Of a stretch of DNA of 5,613 nucleotides, positions 1 to 5,613 are shown piece after piece. Source of the stretch: Afipia sp. (GTDB taxonomy: Bacteria > Pseudomonadota > Alphaproteobacteria > Rhizobiales > Xanthobacteraceae). Numbering within the stretch: position 1 is the first letter of the stretch; the number at the start of each line of letters is the position of its first letter. The position numbers and the translations under genes are program-made. Under the pieces are notes generated by a model. The model worked only from the letters and a program-made list of their open reading frames with translations, made no database searches and was not told the origin of the DNA. The stretch covers positions 1 to 5,613 of the forward strand of contig JAGVII010000783.1 in NCBI GenBank assembly GCA_020056155.1, in the 5' to 3' direction.

Positions 1-2
1 CG

Positions 3-716
3 CCGGGCCACACCGACGATTCCTACAGCTTCATTCTCCCCGACCGTGTGTTCACCGGCGATACGCTGCTCATTCGCGGCACCGGCCGGACCGATTTCCA
101 GAACGGCGACCCACGTGCGCAATATGAATCGATTTTCGGGCGGCTGCTGAAGCTGCCGGACCAGACGCTGATCTTTCCGGCGCACGACTACAAGGGCGAC
201 ACCGTGTCGACCATCGGCGAGGAGAAGGCCTGCAATCCGCGCCTTCAGGTCAAGTCGGTCGATCAGTACATCGATCTCATGAACAACCTGCACCTGCCCA
301 ATCCGAAGATGATGGACGTCGCCGTTCCGGCGAACCTTCATATGGGCCTGGCGCAGGACGAAGTCGTGCGGCGCGGCTGGGCGGTGACGGCGGCGAAAGC
401 CAGGGACATTGTCGGACGGCCTGATGTTGTGCTGATCGATTTGCGCGAGCGCCGCGAGCGCGAAAAGCACGGCGTGATTCCGGGCTCGCTCCACGCGCCC
501 TATCCCGCGCTCGAAGACAATGTGAAGCCCGGTGGCGTCCTTCACCAGCTCGGTATGTCAACAAGCAATCAGCTGCTGTTCTATTGCGCATTCGGCGAAC
601 GCTCCGCGATGGCGGTGCAGGCCGCGCAGGAGGCCGGGCTCACCGGCGCCCGCCATATCCAGGGCGGCATCGAAGCCTGGCGCGTTGCCGGCGGCCGGAT
701 CGCGCGCGACGGCTGA
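3..716 (+). CDS. Persulfide dioxygenase (ETHE1-type MBL fold) fused to rhodanese, 5' truncated
   Basis: The window holds the last 237 codons; the N-terminus, including the HxHxDH metal motif, lies off the left edge. Residues 1-115 of the visible part are the C-terminal half of a metallo-beta-lactamase fold. The GHT histidine (residue 3) and the FTGDT aspartate (residue 20) correspond to Fe ligands of human ETHE1, followed by GRTDFQ and FPAHDYKG. The run through EEK..NPRL and VPAN is very close to ETHE1 as I remember it. Residues from about 125 onward are a rhodanese domain, with the active-site loop CAFGERS (Cys195, codon 585-587) and a closing GGIEAW. By family knowledge, the dioxygenase oxidises glutathione persulfide to sulfite and the rhodanese moves sulfane sulfur to or from glutathione or thiosulfate, in the cytoplasm. 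Such fusions are known (Burkholderia PRF, staphylococcal CstB). The stop is TGA at 714-716. The domain calls are firm; the exact substrate is inferred. Confidence 0.9.
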   Translation, partial: PGHTDDSYSFILPDRVFTGDTLLIRGTGRTDFQNGDPRAQYESIFGRLLKLPDQTLIFPAHDYKGDTVSTIGEEKACNPRLQVKSVDQYIDLMNNLHLPNPKMMDVAVPANLHMGLAQDEVVRRGWAVTAAKARDIVGRPDVVLIDLRERREREKHGVIPGSLHAPYPALEDNVKPGGVLHQLGMSTSNQLLFYCAFGERSAMAVQAAQEAGLTGARHIQGGIEAWRVAGGRIARDG

Positions 717-730
717 CGGCGCCGGTTTTT
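688..730 (+). terminator. Weak candidate intrinsic terminator after the persulfide dioxygenase
   Basis: CCGGCG at 688-693 can pair with CGCCGG at 720-725, directly followed by five T (726-730). The loop is long (26 nt) and the left arm lies inside the coding end. An alternative pairing of CCGG 695-698 with CCGG 722-725 is also possible. The T-run in GC-rich DNA just after the stop codon supports termination, but the stem is poor. Confidence 0.3.
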
Positions 731-855
731 GAACCTTTCGTGCTGTGCCCGGTGCACCGATAATGCAAGGTCCGGCAGAAATTCCCGACCGGCGCGGGGT
801 GGCGTGCATCGAACGCCGGCTGTAGCATCGCTGTCACAATGCGGCCGGAGTCGTT

Positions 856-2409
856 ATGCGCCTGAAACTTGTTCTGCTCGGACTGGCGGTGCTCGTCGCA
901 TCGTTCGCCCTCAGCCTTTATGCAATGAACCTGTTCTGGCCGGCCGCCGTCGAGAAGCCGGTGCTCGCGAAATTGCCGCCGCTGCCGCCGGTGGCGCGCA
1001 ATTCCGAAATCCTGACGCCGATTTCCATTTCGATCGCAGCACTGCGCGACGGGCTCGATCGCGCCGCGCCGCGCAACATCGGCGGCAAGGCGGAAAATCC
1101 CGTCAGCCAGATTCTCCAGAACGCCGACATCAACTGGACCGTGACGCGCGGACCGATCGCAGCCTCCGGCGTGCAGAACGCGCTGTCGCTGTCGACACCG
1201 CTCGACGGCAAGCTGACCGTGCTCGGCTCGTTGTCGGCGGCGAGCGGCACCGCGCTCGGCAATGCGCTGGGGAACGTGCTCGGCAGCAACGCCGTCAAGC
1301 AGCTCGGCAGCGTGAATATCAAACAGTTGAATGCCAATGCCGCGATCCACGGCAATGTCGCGATCACCTCACGTCCTGAAGTCCTGCGCGAATGGCGCAT
1401 CGACCCGAAACTGACCGCGCAGGTCACGCTCGGCGACAGCAGCCTCACCATCGCAGGCGCGAAAGTCGCGGTGCCTGCGCAGGTCAAGCCGCTGATCGAC
1501 AAGACGGTCAACGAGCAGATGGCGCTATTGCAGTCGCGGCTGCGCAACGACCGTTCGCTTGAGCAGAACGCGCGACGCGAATGGGCCAAGCTTTGCCGCT
1601 CGATTCCGCTGCCGCCGGCGGCGGCGGGAATGCCGACGCTGTGGCTGGAAATGCGGCCGGTGCGGGCGATGGCCGCCCAGCCGCGCATCGATACCAATTC
1701 GGTCAACTTCACGCTCGGCCTGCAGGCGGAGACGCGGGTACTGCCCACGGAAACCAAGCCGGATTGTCCGTTCCCCGCGACACTCGACATCATGCCGCCG
1801 CCCGAGCGCGGCCGTATCGCCATCGGCGTGCCGATCGACCTGCCCTTCACCGAAGTGAACAAGATCGTGGAGACGCAACTGAAAGGCCGCAAGTTTCCCG
1901 AAGACGGCAGCGGCTCGGTGGACGTCACGGTGAAAAGCGCGAACGTCGCCGCCGCCGGTCAGCGGCTGCTGATCTCCCTGCTCGTCAACGCCAGGGAAAA
2001 AACAAGCTGGTTCGGTCTCGGCGGCGAAGCGACGATTCACATTTGGGGCCGCCCGGTGCTCGATCAGAAGCAGCAGATCCTGCGGCTGACCGATCTCGAA
2101 CTCGCGGTGGAATCCAATTCGGCATTCGGCCTGCTGGGGGCGGCCGCGCGTCCCGCAATTCCCTTTCTCCAGAGCGCGCTGGAGCAACGCGCCACCATCG
2201 ACCTGAAAACGTTCGCGGCCAACGCCCAGCAGAAAATTTCAGCCATCGTCGCGGACTTCCGTAAAAACGATGAAGGCATTCGCGTCGATGCATCGGTGTC
2301 GAGCGTGCGGCTCGGCAGCATCACGTTCGATTCAAATACGCTGCGCATCATCGCCGAAGCCGAAGGTTCGATCAGCGTGGCTGTGACATCGCTGCCGAAC
2401 CTGCAGTAG
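856..2409 (+). CDS. DUF4403 family protein, membrane-anchored
   Basis: A 517-residue protein with a basic start (MRLK) and one hydrophobic segment at about residues 5-27. It has no clear signal-peptidase site, so it is probably an N-terminal anchor with the rest in the periplasm. A proline-rich linker (40-46) follows. The body is beta-rich with alternating hydrophobic patterns. Recognisable family features are SEILTPISISIAALRDGL (50-67), WTVTRGPI (94-101), REWAKLC (241-247), TLWLEMRP (261-268) and a second-half unit starting at IGVPIDLPFTEVNKI (323-337). Length fits DUF4403, whose members run to roughly 450-520 residues. The only cysteines are Cys247 and Cys304, which could form a disulfide in the periplasm (inference). 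No catalytic motif is visible. A lipid-binding (TULIP-like) role is only a speculation from the repeated strand-helix layout. GGAG at 847-850 lies 5 nt before the ATG, supporting this start. The gene stands alone between two intergenic gaps. Confidence 0.85.
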   Translation: MRLKLVLLGLAVLVASFALSLYAMNLFWPAAVEKPVLAKLPPLPPVARNSEILTPISISIAALRDGLDRAAPRNIGGKAENPVSQILQNADINWTVTRGPIAASGVQNALSLSTPLDGKLTVLGSLSAASGTALGNALGNVLGSNAVKQLGSVNIKQLNANAAIHGNVAITSRPEVLREWRIDPKLTAQVTLGDSSLTIAGAKVAVPAQVKPLIDKTVNEQMALLQSRLRNDRSLEQNARREWAKLCRSIPLPPAAAGMPTLWLEMRPVRAMAAQPRIDTNSVNFTLGLQAETRVLPTETKPDCPFPATLDIMPPPERGRIAIGVPIDLPFTEVNKIVETQLKGRKFPEDGSGSVDVTVKSANVAAAGQRLLISLLVNAREKTSWFGLGGEATIHIWGRPVLDQKQQILRLTDLELAVESNSAFGLLGAAARPAIPFLQSALEQRATIDLKTFAANAQQKISAIVADFRKNDEGIRVDASVSSVRLGSITFDSNTLRIIAEAEGSISVAVTSLPNLQ

Positions 2410-2622
2410 TTAACCGAGTGAATGAGGCCGCATAGCTCGCCCCCGCATCCGCATGGCTGTAAGCTATTGGTGTTGAGCCACTAATTCCCCCGTCACTTTC
2501 TCTCCACATTTGCCGGTCACGGAACCGTCACACGCCCGCTGCCGTTGAGCCGGGCCGTTCGTTGCGTTGGCATCGCGTTCCACGCTGGACCCGTTTTCAA
2601 GTATTCGCTGAGGACAGACATC

Positions 2623-3111
2623 ATGAAACGAATTTTGCTCGCCGCTGCAACGGCGATGATGCTGATTCATCCCGCCAGCGCACAGCGCGCCAACTACGAG
2701 GCCATGGTGGCAAGCCACGCGGCCGCGAACGGCGTTCCCGCAGAACTCGTGCATCGCGTGATCGTGCGCGAAAGCCGTTACAATCCGCGCGCTGTCAGCA
2801 AGGGCAACTACGGCATGATGCAGATCAAGCTCGCGACCGCGCGTGGCGTCGGCTACACCGGCACCGCCCAAGGCCTGCTCGATCCCGACACCAATCTGAC
2901 CTACGCGGTGAAGTATCTCGCGGGCGCCTATCGCGCCGCGGGCGGCAATCACAACCGCGCAGTCGCCTACTATGCCGGCGGCTATTACTACGCCGCCAAG
3001 CGTCAGGGATTGCTGCCGCGCCAGCAGGCCAGCGCGCAACCGGCAGGCATCACATTGTTCGACGCCAACGCCCGGGAAATTCCGCGCAAGCATCGGCGTC
3101 ACCGTCATTAA
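2623..3111 (+). CDS. Secreted lytic transglycosylase, SLT domain (GH23-like)
   Basis: A 162-residue protein. The open frame extends upstream to 2545, but the ATG at 2623 is chosen because GAGGA (2610-2614) lies 8 nt before it and the protein then begins with a classic signal peptide: MKRIL, a hydrophobic core, and ASA|QR with predicted cleavage after Ala20. The mature part is a compact lysozyme-like domain: RVIVRESRYNP with catalytic Glu50, AVSKGNYGMMQIK (57-69), LLDPDTNLTYAVKYLAG (85-101) and the motif-III region AVAYYAGG (113-120). These are the family's ES..NP, GxMQI and AYNxG motifs, except that Asn of AYN is Tyr117 here. The family cleaves peptidoglycan between MurNAc and GlcNAc to form 1,6-anhydro-MurNAc in the periplasm. 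The C-terminus is a strongly basic tail (RKHRRHRH), possibly wall- or membrane-binding (inference). Not one of the large Slt70 or MltC/D types; too short to give a symbol. Confidence 0.88.
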   Translation: MKRILLAAATAMMLIHPASAQRANYEAMVASHAAANGVPAELVHRVIVRESRYNPRAVSKGNYGMMQIKLATARGVGYTGTAQGLLDPDTNLTYAVKYLAGAYRAAGGNHNRAVAYYAGGYYYAAKRQGLLPRQQASAQPAGITLFDANAREIPRKHRRHRH

Positions 3112-3129
3112 ACGTCGCTATGAAAAAAG

Positions 3130-3188
3130 CGAAGCAATCCCTTCTTAAAGAACTGGATTGCTTCGTCGCTACGCTCCTCGCAATGACG
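3130..3188 (+). repeat. REP-like palindromic element
   Basis: CGAAGCAATCC at 3130-3140 is a perfect inverted copy of GGATTGCTTCG at 3155-3165. The 14-nt centre can itself fold (TTCT 3142-3145 with AGAA 3149-3152). The right side continues to 3188 as TCGCTACGCTCCTCGCAATGACG, and ATTGC 3157-3161 can also pair with GCAAT 3180-3184. The right arm looks like the common short intergenic palindrome I recall from Bradyrhizobium-group genomes. The left arm lacks the matching ATTGCGAG end, so this copy appears degenerate. It sits just after the lytic transglycosylase stop and may protect the mRNA 3' end; no T-run follows. Confidence 0.7.
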
Positions 3189-3214
3189 ATCTGAAATTCC
3201 GCAAAATCAGAGTC

Positions 3215-3243
3215 CCGGCTTCAGTTTGAAGCCGGCTTTATTT
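3215..3243 (+). terminator. Intrinsic terminator between convergent genes
   Basis: CCGGCTTCA (3215-3223) and TGAAGCCGG (3227-3235) form a perfect 9-bp stem with a 3-nt loop, followed by CTTTATTT (3236-3243). This is a good rho-independent terminator for the + strand lytic transglycosylase. On the - strand the stem is followed by a more distant TTTT (within complement of 3203-3206), so it may also weakly stop the converging membrane-protein gene that ends 16 bases away. Confidence 0.75.
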
Positions 3244-3258
3244 CGATCGTCCGTGTTC

Positions 3259-4761
3259 TCATTGCCGCGCACCGTCGGCAGGCTTGAGTCTGGAATCGGC
3301 GCCGCCGCCCGGCTTGCGGATGTGGACCACGGCCACCTCGTCGGCGTAGATACGCTGCCAGCCATCGAGACGATCGAGCAGCCCGGCTGCCGGCGTATCC
3401 GGCGTCAGCAGCGTGGCGTCGATCCTGTAAGTCTCGAGCAGACCGAGGAATGAACCGACGTTCTTGAGCGCGAGCGCATCGAACGTCCTGACCAGGAAAT
3501 CATCGCCGTACAGTTCGCCGCGGCCATCGAAGAACACCGGGATGCCCCGCGTGATGAGATAGCCGCCGAAGCCCGCATTGTGCAGGATGCGCTCTGCCTT
3601 GTGTTGCTTCAGCACATCGACCGCGGCTGCGGGTGTCTGAACGACCATCGGCGTGAACGCATGGCGCGCAGTGAAGACCCAGATCGCTAGCGCTGTTGCG
3701 AGCATGACGGCAACGATGCCCGCGATGCCGCGCGAACCGTGCTCGATATCGCTGCGGCCGAATTGCACAGACAAGGGCTTCGCCAGCACCAGCGGCGCCA
3801 GCAGCGCGAACACTTCGATATTGCGATTGTGCGACAGCGCCATGTGCAGCAGCCCGAGCACCAGCAGGATTCGCGGCGGCGACAGCACGATGCCGCGCCA
3901 GAGCACGAACCCAAGCGCCGCCAACAGACATATCTCAAACGGGCCGATACTGCTGAAATCCGCCGGCTGCCATTCGGGGATCTGCGCCATGGCGTTGCCG
4001 AGATCGAGAATCCGGCGCGCGGCCAGCAGCGAATTCCAGCCGTAGGGCGTGATCCAGCTTGCGGCCACGGCGCACAGGCCGAACGCCGCCCAGCGCAGCA
4101 CCAGCGACACGCGCTGCGGCGCATTCGCGTTCCACACCGCATCGAGCGCGAACGGCGCAATCAGCGCCAGCCCCAGCACGAAGCCGCCATGCAGATTGGT
4201 CCACAGCACGATCAGCGGCAGCAGCCAGAACGACGGCGCCCTGCGCTCGTCGCTCGCGTTCACCAGACCGGAAACCCACGCCACCATCACCGGCAGCGCC
4301 AGCAGATGCGGACGCGCGACAAAGTGCTGTGCGGACAGCACGACCGCCGCCATCGCGACGATGATCGCATGCGTCGCGGCAAAGCGCCGGGACAAGATCT
4401 GCGCCAGCAGCGCGAACGCTGCCGCCGTTCCAAGTCCTGCGAGAACCACCGGCCCGGCCCAGCCGAGCGCGGAATACGACGCGGCATAAAGCACCTGCGC
4501 CAGCCATGACGACGAGATCCAGGGCTCGCCGGCCTTGGTGAACGAATAGATATCGACGGTGGGCAACGCGCGATGATCGATGATCCATTGTCCGACCACG
4601 ATCTGCCAGTACGTGTCGGCGTCCTGCAGCGCGCGGTTGCCGCCGATCACGAACAGCAGCAGAAGGCCCGCGCCGAACCACAACCACGCCGGCACATGGC
4701 CGAGAAGCCGCCCGGCCATGCCCCGCTTGTGTCCGGCGTCATCGAGACCGGTGATGCTCAT
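3259..4761 (-). CDS. Polytopic membrane protein, GT-C glycosyltransferase-like
   Basis: A 500-residue protein with about ten to eleven hydrophobic segments from residue 25 to 366, then a soluble C-terminal domain of about 130 residues. After the first membrane span comes an acidic QDADTYWQI motif (Asp47, Asp49), then HRALPTVDIYSFT (63-75) and PWISSSWLA (80-88). This layout, an acidic pair in the first external loop followed by P..D.YSFT and W, resembles a widespread group of GT-C-like membrane proteins that use polyprenyl-linked sugars. Other likely conserved spots are VARPH (148-152), NLHGGF (189-194), WITPYG (236-241), SHNRNIE (310-316) and GGYLITRGIPVFFDGRG (399-415). The substrate is unknown and enzymatic activity is unproven. 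The frame stays open to a TTG at 4848 and has an ATG at 4812, but the ATG at 4761 has AGGA 6 nt upstream and gives the normal short cytoplasmic N-terminus, so it is preferred. The gene converges on the lytic transglycosylase and diverges from the ABC ATPase. Confidence 0.8.
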   Translation of the reverse strand: MSITGLDDAGHKRGMAGRLLGHVPAWLWFGAGLLLLFVIGGNRALQDADTYWQIVVGQWIIDHRALPTVDIYSFTKAGEPWISSSWLAQVLYAASYSALGWAGPVVLAGLGTAAAFALLAQILSRRFAATHAIIVAMAAVVLSAQHFVARPHLLALPVMVAWVSGLVNASDERRAPSFWLLPLIVLWTNLHGGFVLGLALIAPFALDAVWNANAPQRVSLVLRWAAFGLCAVAASWITPYGWNSLLAARRILDLGNAMAQIPEWQPADFSSIGPFEICLLAALGFVLWRGIVLSPPRILLVLGLLHMALSHNRNIEVFALLAPLVLAKPLSVQFGRSDIEHGSRGIAGIVAVMLATALAIWVFTARHAFTPMVVQTPAAAVDVLKQHKAERILHNAGFGGYLITRGIPVFFDGRGELYGDDFLVRTFDALALKNVGSFLGLLETYRIDATLLTPDTPAAGLLDRLDGWQRIYADEVAVVHIRKPGGGADSRLKPADGARQ

Positions 4762-4795
4762 ATTCAGTCCTGGATCGTGGAAACGAGTTCCCGAC

Positions 4796-4993
4796 CTAAC
4801 CACCAACGGCATAATTCCGGGTAAATTCGGATCTCCGGCCGCGATCAAATACCGTCAACGGCGGACCGAAAACGACGGTAAACGTCATCATCGTCACCAT
4901 CCCTTGCCAGCCCCACCTGAAAAACGGCGCTGGGCCGGTCGCCCTGTGACGGTGCACGGCCACCGCGCCGAATAAATCGCCAAGTGCCTTCAT
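4796..4993 (-). CDS. Possible small hypothetical membrane protein (doubtful)
   Basis: An open frame of 65 codons from ATG at 4993 to TAG at 4796-4798, ending 34 bases before the preferred start of the membrane-protein gene on the same strand. The product would have a basic N-terminal third, an FFRWGWQG stretch (residues 24-31), one hydrophobic segment (about residues 31-48, GMVTMMTFTVVFGPPLTV) and a polar arginine-rich tail. Third codon positions are mostly G or C, in line with its neighbours, which mildly favours coding. Against it: no Shine-Dalgarno sequence lies just before the ATG, and I recognise no family. It may be chance in GC-rich DNA. Confidence 0.25.
   Translation of the reverse strand: MKALGDLFGAVAVHRHRATGPAPFFRWGWQGMVTMMTFTVVFGPPLTVFDRGRRSEFTRNYAVGG
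4925..4970. repeat. Imperfect inverted repeat upstream of the ABC operon
   Basis: CGGCGC (4925-4930) plus GGCCG (4933-4937) mirror CGGCC (4957-4961) plus GCGCCG (4965-4970), with a 19-nt centre. It lies about 130-180 bases before the predicted sigma-54 transcription start, the distance range where activator sites are usually found. GGTGCA at 4951-4956 in the centre equals one half of an NtrC-type site (TGCACC-N5-GGTGCA), but the other half matches poorly. A role is conjecture; GC-rich inverted repeats arise by chance. Confidence 0.35.
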
Positions 4994-5075
4994 CACGTGC
5001 AATCGCGGACCGTCCTGTTGTTGGAACCTCCGGGTCTATTGCTTGCAACGTGCTTCTTCACTGCCGTTACGCTCT

Positions 5076-5091
5076 TGGCATGCCAGTTGCT
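5076..5091 (+). promoter_or_regulatory. Sigma-54 (RpoN) -24/-12 promoter of the ABC ATPase gene
   Basis: TGGCATG-CCAG-TTGCT matches the sigma-54 consensus TGGCACG-N4-TTGCW at 11 of 12 defined positions. The key GG (5077-5078) and GC (5089-5090) are separated by exactly 10 bases as required. Taking 5090 as -12, transcription would start near 5102, giving a leader of about 18 bases that just contains the AAGGAG ribosome-binding site. By family knowledge such promoters need an enhancer-binding activator (NtrC, NifA or others) and are common on nitrogen-uptake genes. Confidence 0.75.
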
Positions 5092-5119
5092 TAGAGAACT
5101 CGGGGACGAAGGAGATGTG

Positions 5120-5613
5120 ATGAGTTCGCCTAAAGTTCAACTTCGCTTAAACGGCATTCGCAAGAGCTTTCCCGGCAAGCAGGAAGCAACCCAGGTTCTC
5201 GATGGTCTGACTTTCGACATTCACGAACGCGATTTCGTGAGCATCATCGGTCCCAGCGGCTGCGGCAAGACGACAGTGTTCAACATCATCGCCGGTCTGG
5301 TCGATCCGGACGACGGCATGATGCTTTATCGCGGCCAGGAGATCGACAGCTTGCGCGGCCGCGTCGGCTACATGATGCAGAAAGATCTTCTGTTTCCGTG
5401 GCTCACGGTGCTCGACAACGTCCTGCTCGGGCTTGAGACCAAGCGTGTCGACCCGAAACTGGCGCTCGATACGGCGCGCGAATATCTCAGCACGTTCGGC
5501 CTGTCCGGCTTCGAGAAGGCCTATCCGAAAATGCTGTCGGGCGGCATGCGGCAGCGCGTGGCGCTGATCCGCACGCTGGTGCTCGATCCCGATATCCTGT
5601 TGCTGGACGAGCC
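5120..5613 (+). CDS. ABC transporter ATP-binding protein, nitrate/sulfonate/taurine type, 3' truncated
   Basis: The first 164 codons are visible; the gene runs off the right edge (about 250-270 residues would be usual). Seen in order: Walker A GPSGCGKTT (44-52, Lys50), Q-loop MMQKD with Gln87 followed by LLFPW (90-94), signature LSGGM (139-143) followed by RQR, and Walker B ILLLDE (159-164) ending in the catalytic glutamate. This is a complete, intact set so far. The Q-loop followed by L.FPW.TVLDNV is typical of the SsuB/TauB/NrtD-like group and of pyrimidine-precursor importers, which work with an NMT1/ThiY-like binding protein and a BPD permease, probably encoded downstream. The ATPase sits at the inner face of the cytoplasmic membrane and powers uptake. 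Start: AAGGAG (5109-5114) 5 nt before ATG; an in-frame GTG directly precedes it. It is the first gene after the sigma-54 promoter, so the substrate may be a nitrogen source (inference). Confidence 0.92.
   Translation, partial: MSSPKVQLRLNGIRKSFPGKQEATQVLDGLTFDIHERDFVSIIGPSGCGKTTVFNIIAGLVDPDDGMMLYRGQEIDSLRGRVGYMMQKDLLFPWLTVLDNVLLGLETKRVDPKLALDTAREYLSTFGLSGFEKAYPKMLSGGMRQRVALIRTLVLDPDILLLDE

Larger units (their letters stand above)
4762..5119. other. Divergent intergenic region, 358 bases
   Basis: This gap separates the - strand membrane protein from the + strand ABC ATPase. On the right it holds a strong sigma-54 type promoter and the AAGGAG site of the ATPase. The middle holds an imperfect inverted repeat (4925-4970). 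On the - strand there is an open frame of doubtful reality (4796-4993). For the membrane-protein gene I see only poor sigma-70-like elements: TTGACG (complement of 4853-4858) has no good -10 box at normal spacing. No tRNA, other RNA gene or mobile-element end is recognisable. Confidence 0.6.

Noticed and set aside
640..1350. - strand open frame of 236 codons spanning the gap between the first two genes
   Set aside because: The product is Arg/His/Gln/Ala-rich with no domain and overlaps two well-supported genes; typical antisense openness in high-GC DNA.
918..1928. Long - strand open frame (336 codons) opposite the DUF4403 gene
   Set aside because: Antisense shadow of a GC-rich gene: low-complexity Ser/Arg/Ala-rich product, no recognisable domain, while the + strand frame carries a clear protein with a ribosome-binding site.
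2432..2467. Inverted repeat ATAGCT...AGCTAT after the DUF4403 gene as a terminator
   Set aside because: Only 6 bp of AT-rich stem with a 24-nt loop and no T-run; not convincing.
2545..2622. Upstream extension of the lytic transglycosylase by 26 codons
   Set aside because: It would bury the signal peptide internally; the ATG at 2623 has a good Shine-Dalgarno sequence and a proper signal sequence.
2464..3108. - strand open frame opposite the lytic transglycosylase
   Set aside because: Fully antisense to a gene with signal peptide and catalytic motifs; no family features.
3130..3165. REP-like hairpin as the main transcription terminator
   Set aside because: No T-run follows the stem; the hairpin at 3215-3243 is the better terminator.
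3739..4509. + strand open frame of 256 codons opposite the GT-C-like gene
   Set aside because: The product is almost entirely Arg, Gln, His and Ala, a compositional artefact of the opposite strand's hydrophobic codons.
1..5613. A novel multi-gene system (defence, mobile element, secondary metabolism)
   Set aside because: The genes have mixed orientation, separate promoters or terminators and unrelated functions; no repeats array, integrase, transposase or nuclease-like gene is present.

Overview
The window is GC-rich, densely coded bacterial DNA. It probably comes from an alphaproteobacterium of the Bradyrhizobium/Afipia/Rhodopseudomonas group (Nitrobacteraceae). This placement is an inference from codon usage, the protein types, and a REP-like palindrome (GGATTGCTTCG... 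...GCAATGACG) of a kind I recall as common in those genomes. No database search was possible.

From left to right: (1) the 3' part of a persulfide dioxygenase (ETHE1 type) fused to a C-terminal rhodanese, on the + strand, cut by the left edge. (2) A 517-residue membrane-anchored DUF4403-type protein, + strand. (3) A small secreted lytic transglycosylase of the SLT type, + strand. Its start is placed at 2623 by a signal peptide and a Shine-Dalgarno sequence. (4) A short convergent intergenic region holding a REP-like hairpin and an intrinsic terminator. (5) A polytopic membrane protein resembling GT-C glycosyltransferases, - strand, with its start re-placed at 4761. (6) A divergent region of about 360 bases holding a strong sigma-54 promoter match, an imperfect inverted repeat and a doubtful small ORF. 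(7) The 5' part of an ABC transporter ATPase of the nitrate/sulfonate/pyrimidine type, + strand, cut by the right edge.

The genes look like unrelated housekeeping and envelope functions rather than one pathway. Gene 1 handles sulfane sulfur. Genes 2, 3 and 5 act at the envelope. The ABC ATPase opens what is probably a solute-uptake operon running beyond the window. The most informative regulatory signal is the -24/-12 promoter at 5076-5091, whose predicted transcript starts a few bases before the AAGGAG ribosome-binding site. This suggests nitrogen-linked or other activator-dependent control of the transporter. I see no phage, transposon, CRISPR, toxin-antitoxin or defence signature, and no convincing novel system.
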